The notes beneath the pieces are model-generated. The model made no database searches. It was given only the letters and a program-made list of their open reading frames with translations, and was not told where the DNA came from. Shown one piece after another: positions 1 through 8,580 of a DNA stretch of 64,000 nt. Location: the NCBI GenBank assembly GCA_036525795.1, contig DATCZS010000023.1, positions 1-64,000 of the forward strand. The letters are read 5' to 3'. This stretch comes from DATCZS01 sp036525795 (GTDB lineage: Bacteria > Actinomycetota > Acidimicrobiia > Spongiisociales > ZC4RG35). The position numbers and the translations under genes are program-made. How positions within the stretch are numbered: position 1 is the first letter of the stretch; each line of letters begins with the position of its first letter.

Positions 1-645
1 GAACGTGAGGAGGCCCGTGTCCGAGGCGCGCATGCCCAGCTTGTCGAGTTTCCGCGACACCTCGAATCCCGGCGTGTCGGTGGGCACCACGATCTGGCTC
101 ATCCCCATGTAGCCGCCTTCGTCCGAGGTCCTGGCGAGGAGACAGATCCAGTCGGCCTGGAGCGAGTTGGTGATGTAGATCTTCGAGCCGTTGATCACGA
201 ACTCGTCTCCGTCGCGAACCGCCCGGGTGGTGATGGCCGCCACGTCGGAGCCGGCGTCCGGCTCGGTCACCGCCACCGAGCAGACCATCTCGCCCCGCAG
301 CGCCGGAGCCAGGTAGCGCTTCTTGAGCTCGTGCGAGCCGTGCGCATGCAGCGAGGGCGTGGCCATGAACACCTGCACTCCGAGCGCCATACCGATCGAG
401 CCGAGATCCGCTCGACCGAATTCCTCGGCCAGGATCACGGTGTACAGGTGATCGGCACCCTGTCCGCCGTAGGCGGGGTCGTATTCGAGTCCCAGGAACC
501 CCAGATCCCCCATCTTCGTGAAGACGTCGTGGAGGGGCATCATCCCGGCCTCTTCCCACGCATCGGCGTGCGGGTTGATCTCTTGTTCGACGAACTCCCG
601 CAGAACCCGACGGAACTCGCGGTGCTCGTCGGTCCACTGAGGCAT
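1..645 (-). CDS. Acyl-CoA dehydrogenase, N-terminal part (cut by window edge)
   Basis: This is the first 215 codons of a FAD-dependent acyl-CoA dehydrogenase, which makes the alpha,beta double bond in an acyl-CoA thioester during fatty acid or branched-chain catabolism. The start MPQWTDEHREFR is typical of the family. The segment CSVAVTEPDAGSDVAAI, around residues 142-158, is the flavin/substrate-binding signature of the middle domain, and ITNSLQADWICLLART follows it. The ATG at 645 has GGGAG about 5 nt upstream. The catalytic glutamate region lies outside the window, so the exact substrate class cannot be judged. The family call is secure. Confidence 0.9.
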   Translation of the reverse strand, partial: MPQWTDEHREFRRVLREFVEQEINPHADAWEEAGMMPLHDVFTKMGDLGFLGLEYDPAYGGQGADHLYTVILAEEFGRADLGSIGMALGVQVFMATPSLHAHGSHELKKRYLAPALRGEMVCSVAVTEPDAGSDVAAITTRAVRDGDEFVINGSKIYITNSLQADWICLLARTSDEGGYMGMSQIVVPTDTPGFEVSRKLDKLGMRASDTGLLTF

Positions 646-702
646 TGCTCGCTCCCGGTTCGGCTGGTTCGATCGTACCGACCGATGGCCCGGTCGCTCG
701 GG

Positions 703-1731
703 TCAGACGAGCGTGACGACGTAGTCGCTGACGTCGGCGCTCCAGGTCAACTCGATGAGGCCCCTGGTCTGGGCGGCCTTGCAGAACTGGAGGAACCCGC
801 CGTAGCCGAAACGCTTCTCGGAGAAGCCGGGGAGTCGCTTGCGGACCTGATTCTTCAAACCGGAAAGCACAGGGCCGCCGTTGCGCCCCTGAAGATCCCG
901 GACGACCGCCGCCAACACGTTGAACGCTTCCTGCTCGCCCGGGTTCGAGGCGAGCTCGACCACGGGATCGCCCCGGGCCGGACCCTCGGACAGCTCGACC
1001 ACGTCGTGCGATTCGAGGTGATGCAGCAGCTCACCGAAGGCCCGGAACCCGAAGACGGCCTCCGAGAAGGTGGGATCCTTGCGGATCAGGGCACGTTTGA
1101 GCGTCGAGGCGAGTACGGCGTCGCCGCCGGTCCGCTGCAGGCCGGAGATCGTGGTGGTGATGAGACTCTCGAGTTCATCCAGCTCGCTGGCGCCGCTGTC
1201 GGCCTCCTGTTTGGCGACCGGCTTCGAGTCAGGCAGAGCCTCGCGGGCGTCGACCCCTTCGAGGTTGTCGTAGAAGAGAAACTCGTCACACGCCGGAGGA
1301 AGCAGGTTCGAGGTGGAAGCCTTGACCCCCACCCCGATCACACGCTTGTTGAGCTCGCGGAGCTTGTGCACGAGCGGCGTGAAGTCCGAGTCACCCGTGC
1401 AGATGACGAACGTGGTGATGTACTCGCGCTCGAAGGCCAGCTCGATGGCGTCGACCGCCATCTTGATGTCGGCCGCGTTCTTGCGGACCATCCCCATCCG
1501 CTGGGGGATCTCGATCAGCTCGACGTGGTTCCTGGTCAGCATTCGCCTGTCTTCGTCGAACATGGACCAGTCTGCGTAGGCCCGACGGGAGACCACCCGG
1601 CCCCGTTCGGCGAGCGCGTCTGCGATCGGTTTGAGGTCGAAGGCCATGCCTCCCAGGGCATCTCGCGCGCCGATGGCGAGGTTCTCGTAGTCGATGAAGA
1701 GGGCGATGCGGTCGTCGTCGAAGGAAACCAT
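703..1731 (-). CDS. NYN domain protein with two OST-HTH/LOTUS-like domains
   Basis: The N-terminal part (residues 8-155) is a LabA-like NYN domain of the PIN-nuclease superfamily. The acidic metal-site residues are visible: D14 in LFIDYEN, D88 in KNAADIKMAVD, and D114/D116 in CTGDSDF. Two winged-helix segments of OST-HTH type follow, at about 186-260 (DAVLASTLKRALIRKDPTF) and 268-342 (VLSGLKNQVRKRLPGF, FGYGGFLQF). Such proteins are predicted RNA-binding ribonucleases acting in the cytoplasm; the RNA target is unknown. The gene stands alone between the dehydrogenase and tRNA-Arg. The domain call is strong and the biological role is open. Confidence 0.85.
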   Translation of the reverse strand: MVSFDDDRIALFIDYENLAIGARDALGGMAFDLKPIADALAERGRVVSRRAYADWSMFDEDRRMLTRNHVELIEIPQRMGMVRKNAADIKMAVDAIELAFEREYITTFVICTGDSDFTPLVHKLRELNKRVIGVGVKASTSNLLPPACDEFLFYDNLEGVDAREALPDSKPVAKQEADSGASELDELESLITTTISGLQRTGGDAVLASTLKRALIRKDPTFSEAVFGFRAFGELLHHLESHDVVELSEGPARGDPVVELASNPGEQEAFNVLAAVVRDLQGRNGGPVLSGLKNQVRKRLPGFSEKRFGYGGFLQFCKAAQTRGLIELTWSADVSDYVVTLV

Positions 1732-1904
1732 GTGCTTCTGACACTACAGGTCGGCGTAGGCCGGCACGCAGTGATGACCTCGGACGCCGGCCCGGAGTGC
1801 CGGTGGCGGCGGGGACGACCGCGTTCGCACGTTCTCCCGGCCGGATGGCACAATCACCGGCGACGTCTCCGAAACCTCAGACGGAGGTCGGTGAAAGACA
1901 TCTC

Positions 1905-1977
1905 GCCCACGTAGCTCAGGGGATAGAGCAACTGCCTCCTAAGCAGTAGGTCACAGGTTCGATTCCTGTCGTGGGCG
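1905..1977 (+). tRNA. tRNA-Arg (anticodon CCT)
   Basis: The acceptor stem GCCCACG (1905-1911) pairs perfectly with CGTGGGC (1970-1976). The anticodon stem-loop ACTGC-CTCCTAA-GCAGT gives anticodon CCT. The T arm ACAGG-TTCGATT-CCTGT is intact. CCA is not encoded. It reads AGG codons. Confidence 0.97.
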
Positions 1978-2065
1978 CGGCAGCGGCCGTGAGGTGCCGG
2001 CGGCATTCGGTGAGTTACGCCCCTGGCGAGGGCCTTCGGCCGGGCCATACTCTCGGGAGATACCA

Positions 2066-3496
2066 ATGACCGAACCGTTCTACGAGCCGCTCTCCTACCT
2101 GGACTCCTCGTTTCTCGCACTCGAGACGCGGACCACCCACATGCACGTGGCCGGAGTGGCCCTGTTCGAGGCGACGCCGCTCACGGGGGAAGACGGCGGT
2201 ATCGACATCGAGCGGATCCGGCTGCACATCGCCTCGAAGCTCCAGTACATCCCCCGGTACCGCCAGCGTCTGGGGTTTGTGCCGTACAACCGGTCTCCGG
2301 TGTGGATCGACGACGACAGCTTCAGCTTCGACTACCACGTGCGGCACACCAGTCTCCCCCGCCCCGGCTCCGACGAGCAGCTGAAGCGGCTGGCGGGCCG
2401 GATCGTCTCCCAGCAACTCGATCGCACGAAGCCGCTGTGGGAACTGTGGGTGGTCGAGGGCGTGAGCGACGACCGGTTCGCCATCATCGCCAAGATCCAC
2501 CATTGCATGATCGACGGGATCGCCGGCGTCGACCTGACGACGATCCTCATGAACGTCATCCCGACGTCCGAGGTCGAGGCCATCCCCGAATGGAATCCGC
2601 GGCCTGCCCCCAGCGGGACTCAGCTGGCCGTGGCCGAGATGGCCAAGCGCGCCCGCAAGACCATCGAGAACCTGACATCGGTGAGCGAGACGGCGCTGAG
2701 CAGCCGCGACATGGCGGGCCAGCTCCTCCACCGGCTGTCCGCCGCCGGCCAGTCCCTGCGATCCGGATGGTTGACGCCCTCCGGCCGGACTCCCCTCAAC
2801 CCCGACATCGGGCCGAACCGCCGCTTCGACTGGACAGAGATTCCGCTCGAATCGGTGAAGACGGTGAAGAACGTCCTCGGAGGCAGCCTGAACGACGTGG
2901 TGCTGGCCACGGTGGCCGGGGCCGTTCGCCACTTCCTCGAGGTGGAACGGGATTTCGACACGAGCGCGCTCGAATTCCGGGTGATGGCGCCGGTTTCGGT
3001 CCGCCGGCCGGACCAACGCGGCACCCTCGGCAACCAGGTCGCAATGTGGCTGGTCACGCTGCCGGTGTCGGAGCCCGATCCCGCCAGGCGCCTCGAGCTG
3101 ATCGCGGCGGAGACGAAGAACCTCAAGGCGACCGACCAGGCGCTCGGCGCAGCCACCCTGGTCGACCTGAGCCGCGGCACGCCTCTCCCGCTGCTGTCAC
3201 TCGCCAATCGACTGGTGGGTCGAGCCATGCGACCCTTCAACATGACCGTCACCAACGTGCCCGGGCCCCAGTTCCCCATGTACCTGCTCGACTCACGGAT
3301 GCTCGCCAACTACCCGATCGTCCCGCTGTGGTCCCAGCACGGGGTCGGAATCGCCCTCTTCTCCTATGACGGCCGGCTGCTGTGGGGCATCCACGCCGAC
3401 TACGACGCCTTGCCCGACACCGGGGCCATGATCGACTCGATCCACCACAGCTTCGCCCAACTCGAGAACGCCGCGGCTGCCGCCGCCGGCACGTGA
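2066..3496 (+). CDS. Wax ester synthase/diacylglycerol acyltransferase (WS/DGAT)
   Basis: A 476-residue WS/DGAT protein that transfers an acyl group from acyl-CoA to a fatty alcohol or diacylglycerol, usually at the membrane/lipid-body surface. The catalytic motif HHCMIDG is at residues 145-151 and is preceded by PLWELWVVEG (124-133). The C-terminal half carries GGSLNDVVLATV and NMTVTNVPGP, both typical of the family. The length matches the usual 450-480 residues. The ATG at 2066 is chosen because the family N-terminus (YLDSSFLALE) begins right after it. Its stop overlaps the GTG of the next gene, so the two are likely translated together. The acceptor alcohol cannot be told from sequence. 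Confidence 0.92.
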   Translation: MTEPFYEPLSYLDSSFLALETRTTHMHVAGVALFEATPLTGEDGGIDIERIRLHIASKLQYIPRYRQRLGFVPYNRSPVWIDDDSFSFDYHVRHTSLPRPGSDEQLKRLAGRIVSQQLDRTKPLWELWVVEGVSDDRFAIIAKIHHCMIDGIAGVDLTTILMNVIPTSEVEAIPEWNPRPAPSGTQLAVAEMAKRARKTIENLTSVSETALSSRDMAGQLLHRLSAAGQSLRSGWLTPSGRTPLNPDIGPNRRFDWTEIPLESVKTVKNVLGGSLNDVVLATVAGAVRHFLEVERDFDTSALEFRVMAPVSVRRPDQRGTLGNQVAMWLVTLPVSEPDPARRLELIAAETKNLKATDQALGAATLVDLSRGTPLPLLSLANRLVGRAMRPFNMTVTNVPGPQFPMYLLDSRMLANYPIVPLWSQHGVGIALFSYDGRLLWGIHADYDALPDTGAMIDSIHHSFAQLENAAAAAAGT

Positions 3497-4404
3497 CCCC
3501 CCCGCCATCTCGCCGGCGGGTCGTAGGACTCGTACTGGTCGGATCGGTGTTGACGTCCTTCTCGGCGATCTTCTTCGCGCTCTCGGACACCACCCCCGTC
3601 GTGGGAGCGCTGTACCGGATGATCTACTCGCTCCCGTTTCTCGTCGTCATGGTGTGGGTTCGGCGCCGCCGCGACACCCGCACCACCCGGGAGCGGTTGC
3701 TGGCCGGACTCGCCGGGGTCTTTCTCGCAGTCGACCTCTTCGCCTGGTTCGCCTCCATCGAATGGATCGGGGCGGGGCTCGCGACATTGATCGCCAACGC
3801 CCAGGTGATCATCGTTCCGATCGCGACCTGGGCGATGTTCCGGGAACGACCGGGGCCGTCGGTGCTGATTGCGACCGTTCCCGCGCTGGGTGGGCTCGCG
3901 CTGATATCCGGATTGGGCCGCCCCGAGAGCTTCGGGACTCGCCCGGTGCTGGGGGTGCTCGTGGGGATGATGGCAGCGCTTCTTTACTCGGCGTTCTTGA
4001 TCACCTTCCGCCGATCCAACCGTCGACTCGCTCCGGCCGCCGGGCCGATGCTGGATGTGACGATCGGTGCTGCGGTCACGGCGGCGATCGTGGCCATCGC
4101 CACCCACGCCGACGTCCGGCCGGCCGCGCCAGGGCACTGGTGGCTGGTGGCCATGGCGCTCGCCGGGCAGGTGATGGGCTGGACGTTGATCTCCTACGCG
4201 CTCCCCCGCCTCGAGGCGGCGGCGACGTCGTTCGCGATCGTGCTCCAGCCCACGCTGACGCTGATCTGGGGCCGGGTGTTCTTCGAAGAGATCCCCTCGA
4301 CCGTCCAGCTGCTGGGGGTTGGAGTCGTGTGGTCGACGATCGCCTACGTCGTCACCCGGCGTCAATCCGGGCGGGTCCCGGACCACAGTGCGTCCAGCGC
4401 CTGA
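3493..4404 (+). CDS. EamA/DMT-family membrane transporter
   Basis: A 303-residue hydrophobic protein with about ten transmembrane helices arranged as two EamA repeats, the usual length and layout of drug/metabolite transporters. The second-repeat signature AAATSFAIVLQPTLTLIWG lies near residue 245. The GTG start at 3493 overlaps the stop of the acyltransferase gene in a GTGA junction. The last 43 bp overlap the 3' end of the convergent hydrolase gene. The substrate is unknown; coupling to WS/DGAT hints at, but does not show, a lipid-related solute. Confidence 0.85.
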   Translation: MTPPPSRRRVVGLVLVGSVLTSFSAIFFALSDTTPVVGALYRMIYSLPFLVVMVWVRRRRDTRTTRERLLAGLAGVFLAVDLFAWFASIEWIGAGLATLIANAQVIIVPIATWAMFRERPGPSVLIATVPALGGLALISGLGRPESFGTRPVLGVLVGMMAALLYSAFLITFRRSNRRLAPAAGPMLDVTIGAAVTAAIVAIATHADVRPAAPGHWWLVAMALAGQVMGWTLISYALPRLEAAATSFAIVLQPTLTLIWGRVFFEEIPSTVQLLGVGVVWSTIAYVVTRRQSGRVPDHSASSA

Positions 4405-5570
4405 TTCACGGCGTCCGGAGCCTCCATCGGAGCGAGATGACCGATGCCCGGGAGGACCACCAGCCCGGCATGCGGGCACGCATCCGCCATCGCCTCTGAA
4501 TCCGCCACCGGCGTGACCACGTCGAGCTCCCCCACGATGATCGACACCGGAACGGAGACCCCTTCGAGCACACCGGACCGGTCCGGTCGGTCGCGCATGC
4601 CGGCCAGGTCGGCGACACTCGTCTCGTAGCGCTGGCGCTCGATCATGGACCGGAGGCGCCCTCTCGGCAGGGCAGGCGCATCTGGTGCCATCAGTTTGGG
4701 GGTCAGCTGGCTGGACAACCACGCCCTGTCGTTCTCGAGTAGGCCGGCCGCAGTGGCATCTCGCCCGGCCTTGCCCTCGGGGCTGTCCGCCGTCGCCTTG
4801 GTGTCGACCAGTGCCAGCGTTCGCACCAGGTCCGGACGCCGCTCGATCAGCGAGAGCGCCACGTATCCACCCATGGAGAAGCCGACCAGATCGACCTGCC
4901 CCCACTGTTCGGCCTCGATGAGGGAGATCAGATCGTCGGCCAGCAGGTCCATCGTGTGGACGTCATCGCCCTGCCAGACCGAGTCGCCGTGACCGCGCAG
5001 ATCGGGGGCGACCACATGCCTTTTCCCGGCCAAGCCCGCCAGTTGATCCACCCACATCTCCGAGTCGAGCGGGAATCCGTGCACCAGCACGGCGACGGGG
5101 CCCTCCCCTGCTTCCAATGACGGCATCCCGTGGCGTCCGCGGTCGATCTTGATCATGGGTCTCCTTCGTCGGGTCATCCAAGCCGCCTTTGCCGCGCCCC
5201 AGGCCAGATGCGCATGCCACGCCCGCTCGCCCAGCGCCCGCGAGGAGGCGGGGGCGAGAGCGAAGACATCGCCGGGCAGCAACGACCGGACGGCGTCGTC
5301 TCGCTCGACGGGAGCGGTCTTCGAGCCGCGCAGCGCCTCGGTAGGGCCTTCCATGGCCGACTGGAACATCTCCAGCGGTCCGCGCCGTTGCTGGGGAAAG
5401 GGTCGGGAGAGGAGGTCATCGAGTTCCACTCGCAGGCGGGTCGCCGCGTCCGAGCACACCCGTTCCCACCCGGGCGGGGCGTCGATGCCGAGCACCTCGA
5501 TCCGGTCATCGAGATAGGGCGGCAACGCCTCCACCAGCGCCTCGATCAGCTCGCGTGAGGCGTCATCCAT
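4362..5570 (-). CDS. Fusion: uncharacterised N-terminal domain plus alpha/beta hydrolase
   Basis: The 402-residue reading frame has two parts. Residues 1-130 form a helical domain I cannot assign to a named family; it resembles stand-alone actinobacterial hypotheticals (ALPPYLDDRIEVLGID, DVFALAPASSRALGERAW). Residues 139-402 are a complete alpha/beta hydrolase: oxyanion HGF at 164-166, nucleophile elbow GFSMGG with S232, D350 in GELDVVTP and H378 in GIGHLAP. Met139 is preceded by a good ribosome site, so a separate hydrolase may also be made. The frame overlaps the upstream CvpA-type gene by 8 nt and the convergent EamA gene by 43 bp. The substrate is not predictable. Confidence 0.85.
   Translation of the reverse strand: MDDASRELIEALVEALPPYLDDRIEVLGIDAPPGWERVCSDAATRLRVELDDLLSRPFPQQRRGPLEMFQSAMEGPTEALRGSKTAPVERDDAVRSLLPGDVFALAPASSRALGERAWHAHLAWGAAKAAWMTRRRRPMIKIDRGRHGMPSLEAGEGPVAVLVHGFPLDSEMWVDQLAGLAGKRHVVAPDLRGHGDSVWQGDDVHTMDLLADDLISLIEAEQWGQVDLVGFSMGGYVALSLIERRPDLVRTLALVDTKATADSPEGKAGRDATAAGLLENDRAWLSSQLTPKLMAPDAPALPRGRLRSMIERQRYETSVADLAGMRDRPDRSGVLEGVSVPVSIIVGELDVVTPVADSEAMADACPHAGLVVLPGIGHLAPMEAPDAVNQALDALWSGTRPD
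5161..5166 (-). promoter_or_regulatory. Internal ribosome binding site before Met139 of the hydrolase fusion
   Basis: On the minus strand AAGGAG lies 4 nt before an ATG (5156-5154), exactly at the boundary between the N-terminal domain and the hydrolase domain. It could start a 264-residue stand-alone hydrolase, the normal family length. Confidence 0.45.
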
Positions 5571-6555
5571 TCGACGTTCCCGCCAGCTGGCCGCCGAACA
5601 CCTGCACCACCATCAACCCGAGCGGCCCGTCGACCGCAGCCACGCCCACCCGGTCGAACGCGGTCCGCAGGAGGTTCTCTCGGTGGCCGGGCGAGTCCAT
5701 CAGCGCCTCGTGCACCGCCCGCGGGGTGGCGGCCAGCGCCAGGTTCTCTCCCACCGCGTAGAGGCGGATCCCGGCGGCACCTACTCGGTCGACCACGTCT
5801 CCGGTCGTCGGCGACCTGTGCGACACGAAGCCAGCCGTGTACATGTCGACGACGTGGGCACGCGCCACCTCGGCGAGACCGTCCGACCACGCCAACGGAG
5901 CGACTCCGGCTTCGAGCCGGGCGTCATTGAGCAACTCGAACACCTGCTGGGCCCCCGATGGCCGCTCGTCGAGCTCGTCGGGTTCCGCCGCCTCGATCTC
6001 GAGGGTGGCGTCCTCGTCGAGGATCACCCGGCGGTCGCCGACCAGAGGCTCCAGCGCCAGGATCGTGTCCAGAACCGAGTCGCCCGCCACCGACTGAAAG
6101 GCGCGCTGGGCGAGTGACTCCGGGTCGGCGACGGTCGAGACGATGACCGAGTCGTCGAGGGCGGCGTCCACCGCCGAGGGCATGGGAAGAACTCGCAGCA
6201 TCGAGACGGCGAGGAGCACGATGACGAGTACCCAGGCCGCGGCGAACCCGGCGCCCAGGAGGCGGTTCGCCAGGTTCAACCCGGGCAGTCGAACGACCGT
6301 GCCCAGCCAGTGGGCGGCAAGGCCCATCGCCAGCCCGACCACGATGAACAGCGCAATGCCCGACCCGAGCCGGGCCCATTCCGAGCTGACGTCGAAGCGG
6401 TCGGCGAGAAAGTCGCCCAGGGGGCCGCCCAGCCGAAACGCCAGCGCCACCCCCAGCACGAGGCCGAGAAGGTCGAGCACCTCCTTGACGAATCCGCGAA
6501 TCCACCCACGAATGAGGACCGCGGCAAGCGAAAGGCCGAGAAGGAAGTCGATCAT
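5563..6555 (-). CDS. CvpA-family membrane protein fused to a CAP/SCP domain
   Basis: Residues 1-125 contain four transmembrane helices in the CvpA pattern (MIDFLLGLSLAAVLIRGWIRGF, then GLVLGVALAFRLGGPLGDFLA). After a linker, residues 201-322 form a cysteine-rich-secretory/CAP domain with its metal-ligand and cavity residues: LNDARLEAGVAPLAW, H234, SH at 245-246, GENLAL at 269-274 and SPGHRENLL at 288-295. CvpA proteins sit in the cytoplasmic membrane, and CAP domains are normally outside the cell, binding lipids or acting on the wall. The topology therefore suggests a membrane-tethered CAP protein. It starts 3 nt after the AlaX-like gene ends and overlaps the hydrolase gene by 8 nt, so it is probably in one operon. 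Confidence 0.85.
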   Translation of the reverse strand: MIDFLLGLSLAAVLIRGWIRGFVKEVLDLLGLVLGVALAFRLGGPLGDFLADRFDVSSEWARLGSGIALFIVVGLAMGLAAHWLGTVVRLPGLNLANRLLGAGFAAAWVLVIVLLAVSMLRVLPMPSAVDAALDDSVIVSTVADPESLAQRAFQSVAGDSVLDTILALEPLVGDRRVILDEDATLEIEAAEPDELDERPSGAQQVFELLNDARLEAGVAPLAWSDGLAEVARAHVVDMYTAGFVSHRSPTTGDVVDRVGAAGIRLYAVGENLALAATPRAVHEALMDSPGHRENLLRTAFDRVGVAAVDGPLGLMVVQVFGGQLAGTSNG

Positions 6556-6558
6556 CGG

Positions 6559-7290
6559 TCACTCGCCGGAGGGCCCGGCCAGTTCGATCCTCATCCGCTT
6601 GTTCGCCTTGCCCTTCGACTCGGTCTTGACGACCCGAACCCCTCCGACTTCGAGGGTGGTACGCACGTGCGTCCCCCCGTCGGCCTGACGATCGAGCCCG
6701 ACGATGTCGATCACCCGGATCTCCCTGACCCACTCGGGGATCAGGTTGACCTTCGTCCTGATCAGATCGGGATCTTCCAGAGCATGCTCTCTGGCCAGGT
6801 ACACGATCTCGGTGGGGTATCCCTTCACCAACTCCCGATTGAGCGTCTCCTCCACCTGCCGCCCGAACTCCTGGGAGATGGCATCCAGCTCGAAGTCCAT
6901 CCGGGCCACGCCGGGCTCCATGTTGCCCCCCGTGACCTTCGCCCCGAAGTCCCGGTACACCACGCCCGAAAGGGCATGGAGCGCGGTGTGGGTCCGCATG
7001 ATCCGGTATCGCCGGTCCCAGTCGATGGCTGCCTCGACCGCCATCCCCGGTTCGGGCAGCGGGTCGCCACCGACCGGAATGTGGATGACCTTCCCCTGAC
7101 CGCGGACGGTGTCCGAGATGCGAGTCTCGCCTCCGTCCCATCGCAGCGTCCCTGTGTCCCCCGGCTGCCCCCCGCCACGGGCGTAGAAGACCGTCCGGTC
7201 GAGCACCACGCCATCGACGGCGACTTCGGCGACGGTTCCCTCCGCCACCCTCAGGTACGCGTCCCTTCCGGCGAGCTCCTCTGTGGGCAT
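6559..7290 (-). CDS. Alanyl-tRNA editing protein (AlaX type)
   Basis: A 243-residue free-standing editing domain related to AlaRS, predicted to hydrolyse mischarged Ser- or Gly-tRNA(Ala). The entry motif ARGGGQPGDTG is at 38-48. Zinc ligands H101 and H105 lie in RTHTALHAL, and the C-terminal GGTHV has H208. The position that is usually Cys just before GGTH is Asp (D204, QADGGTHV). Some bacterial AlaX forms tolerate this, but it changes one zinc ligand. It sits 19 nt downstream of the AI-2E-type transporter gene, in the same orientation. Confidence 0.88.
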   Translation of the reverse strand: MPTEELAGRDAYLRVAEGTVAEVAVDGVVLDRTVFYARGGGQPGDTGTLRWDGGETRISDTVRGQGKVIHIPVGGDPLPEPGMAVEAAIDWDRRYRIMRTHTALHALSGVVYRDFGAKVTGGNMEPGVARMDFELDAISQEFGRQVEETLNRELVKGYPTEIVYLAREHALEDPDLIRTKVNLIPEWVREIRVIDIVGLDRQADGGTHVRTTLEVGGVRVVKTESKGKANKRMRIELAGPSGE

Positions 7291-7309
7291 TTCTCGTTCT
7301 CCTCGTCGC

Positions 7310-8557
7310 TCAGGTGTCGGACACGACCCGCTCCCCGGGATCGGGGGCGGGCTCGTCGCCGGTCACCGTCTGCAGCTCTGCGGTGTCGAACAACCTCGGT
7401 TCCTGGTCCCGGCGGCGGATGGGACGCAGCACCTCGGGCCGCTGAGTCACTTCGATCATCGCCTCGCTGGCTTCGGCCCACGACTCGCCCAGCACCCGGG
7501 TCCGCCAGAGGTGCCCGGCCACGATTCGAAGCACGCTGACCGTCGGGACCGCGATCAGGACCCCGAGCAGACCGGCCACCGAGCCGCCGGCGAGCAGCGC
7601 CAGGACGATCACCAACGGCGACAGCCTCACCCGCGTCCTCTGTACGAGCGGCGTGATCAGGTGATTGTCGATTTGCTGGATAGCCGTGAAGATGACCACC
7701 GCCAGCACCGCCTTGGTGAGAGAGCCGTCGACCAGGGCCACCGTCACTGCCAGGGTGGCACCGAAGAACGGTCCCGCGAACGGCACCATGTTGAGGAGCC
7801 CGGCGGCCAGACCGATGATCAGCCAGAAGGGCAGGTCGAGGATCCACAGGCCGACGGCGGACAGTGCCCCCACCACCATCGCCACCAGGAGTTGACCCCT
7901 CACGAAGGCGGCCAGGGCGGCACCGGCCTGGCCCGCAACGAACGCCACCTCGTCACGCAGACGGGGCGGAACGAGGGCGATCATCAGGCGCTTCGAGCGG
8001 GGCAGGTCGACCAGCATGTAGAACCCGAGCACAGGGGCGAGAACGAATAGTGCGACCGTCTCCGCCACCCCGACCAGCACCCGTCCGGCCCCCGATCCGA
8101 AGTTGCCAAGGACGGCTTGGATGGCTTCTTGGTTGTTCGGATCCGAGATCCACTCCCGAATGGTCTCCGAGTTCCACACCGGTCCGAGATCGATGCCGAC
8201 CCGATCGCTGGTGTCCTTGAGCCATTCCACGATCGAGTCGTAGAGGGCGGGGAGGCCGACCCCGAACTCGTTGGCCTGATCGCGCACGGTGGGGACGATC
8301 AGGAACCCGATCGCAACGAGCAGCGCTGCCAGCGTGATGTAGGCGAAGAACGTGCCGATCACCCGCGGGATGGCGATGCGCTGCAGGCCTCGGACCAGGG
8401 GATCGAGCAAGACGACGAGACCCGTCGCGAACGCGAGCGGAAGCCAGATGATCCGAACCTCACCGGCAACTCGGAGCACCGCCCACCCCAGGACGAGCAC
8501 TCCGATCGAGGCCCACACGATCAACGCAATACGGCGCAACCGATCGGTCACGGGCAT
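7310..8557 (-). CDS. AI-2E/TqsA-family membrane transporter
   Basis: A 415-residue polytopic membrane protein of the AI-2E transporter family (PerM/UPF0118), with about eight helices. The family core is clear: LPFWLIIGLAAGLLNMVPFAGPFFGATLA, then IQQIDNHLITPLVQ and SPLVIVLALLAGG. A cytoplasmic tail of about 60 residues follows the last helix. Members are described as exporters or Na+/H+ antiporters; the substrate here is unknown. The ATG at 8557 is the likely start; two GTG codons 9-12 nt upstream are alternatives. No good ribosome site is visible for any of them. Confidence 0.85.
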   Translation of the reverse strand: MPVTDRLRRIALIVWASIGVLVLGWAVLRVAGEVRIIWLPLAFATGLVVLLDPLVRGLQRIAIPRVIGTFFAYITLAALLVAIGFLIVPTVRDQANEFGVGLPALYDSIVEWLKDTSDRVGIDLGPVWNSETIREWISDPNNQEAIQAVLGNFGSGAGRVLVGVAETVALFVLAPVLGFYMLVDLPRSKRLMIALVPPRLRDEVAFVAGQAGAALAAFVRGQLLVAMVVGALSAVGLWILDLPFWLIIGLAAGLLNMVPFAGPFFGATLAVTVALVDGSLTKAVLAVVIFTAIQQIDNHLITPLVQRTRVRLSPLVIVLALLAGGSVAGLLGVLIAVPTVSVLRIVAGHLWRTRVLGESWAEASEAMIEVTQRPEVLRPIRRRDQEPRLFDTAELQTVTGDEPAPDPGERVVSDT

Positions 8558-8580
8558 GGTCGTCACCACTGCGAGTGTAC

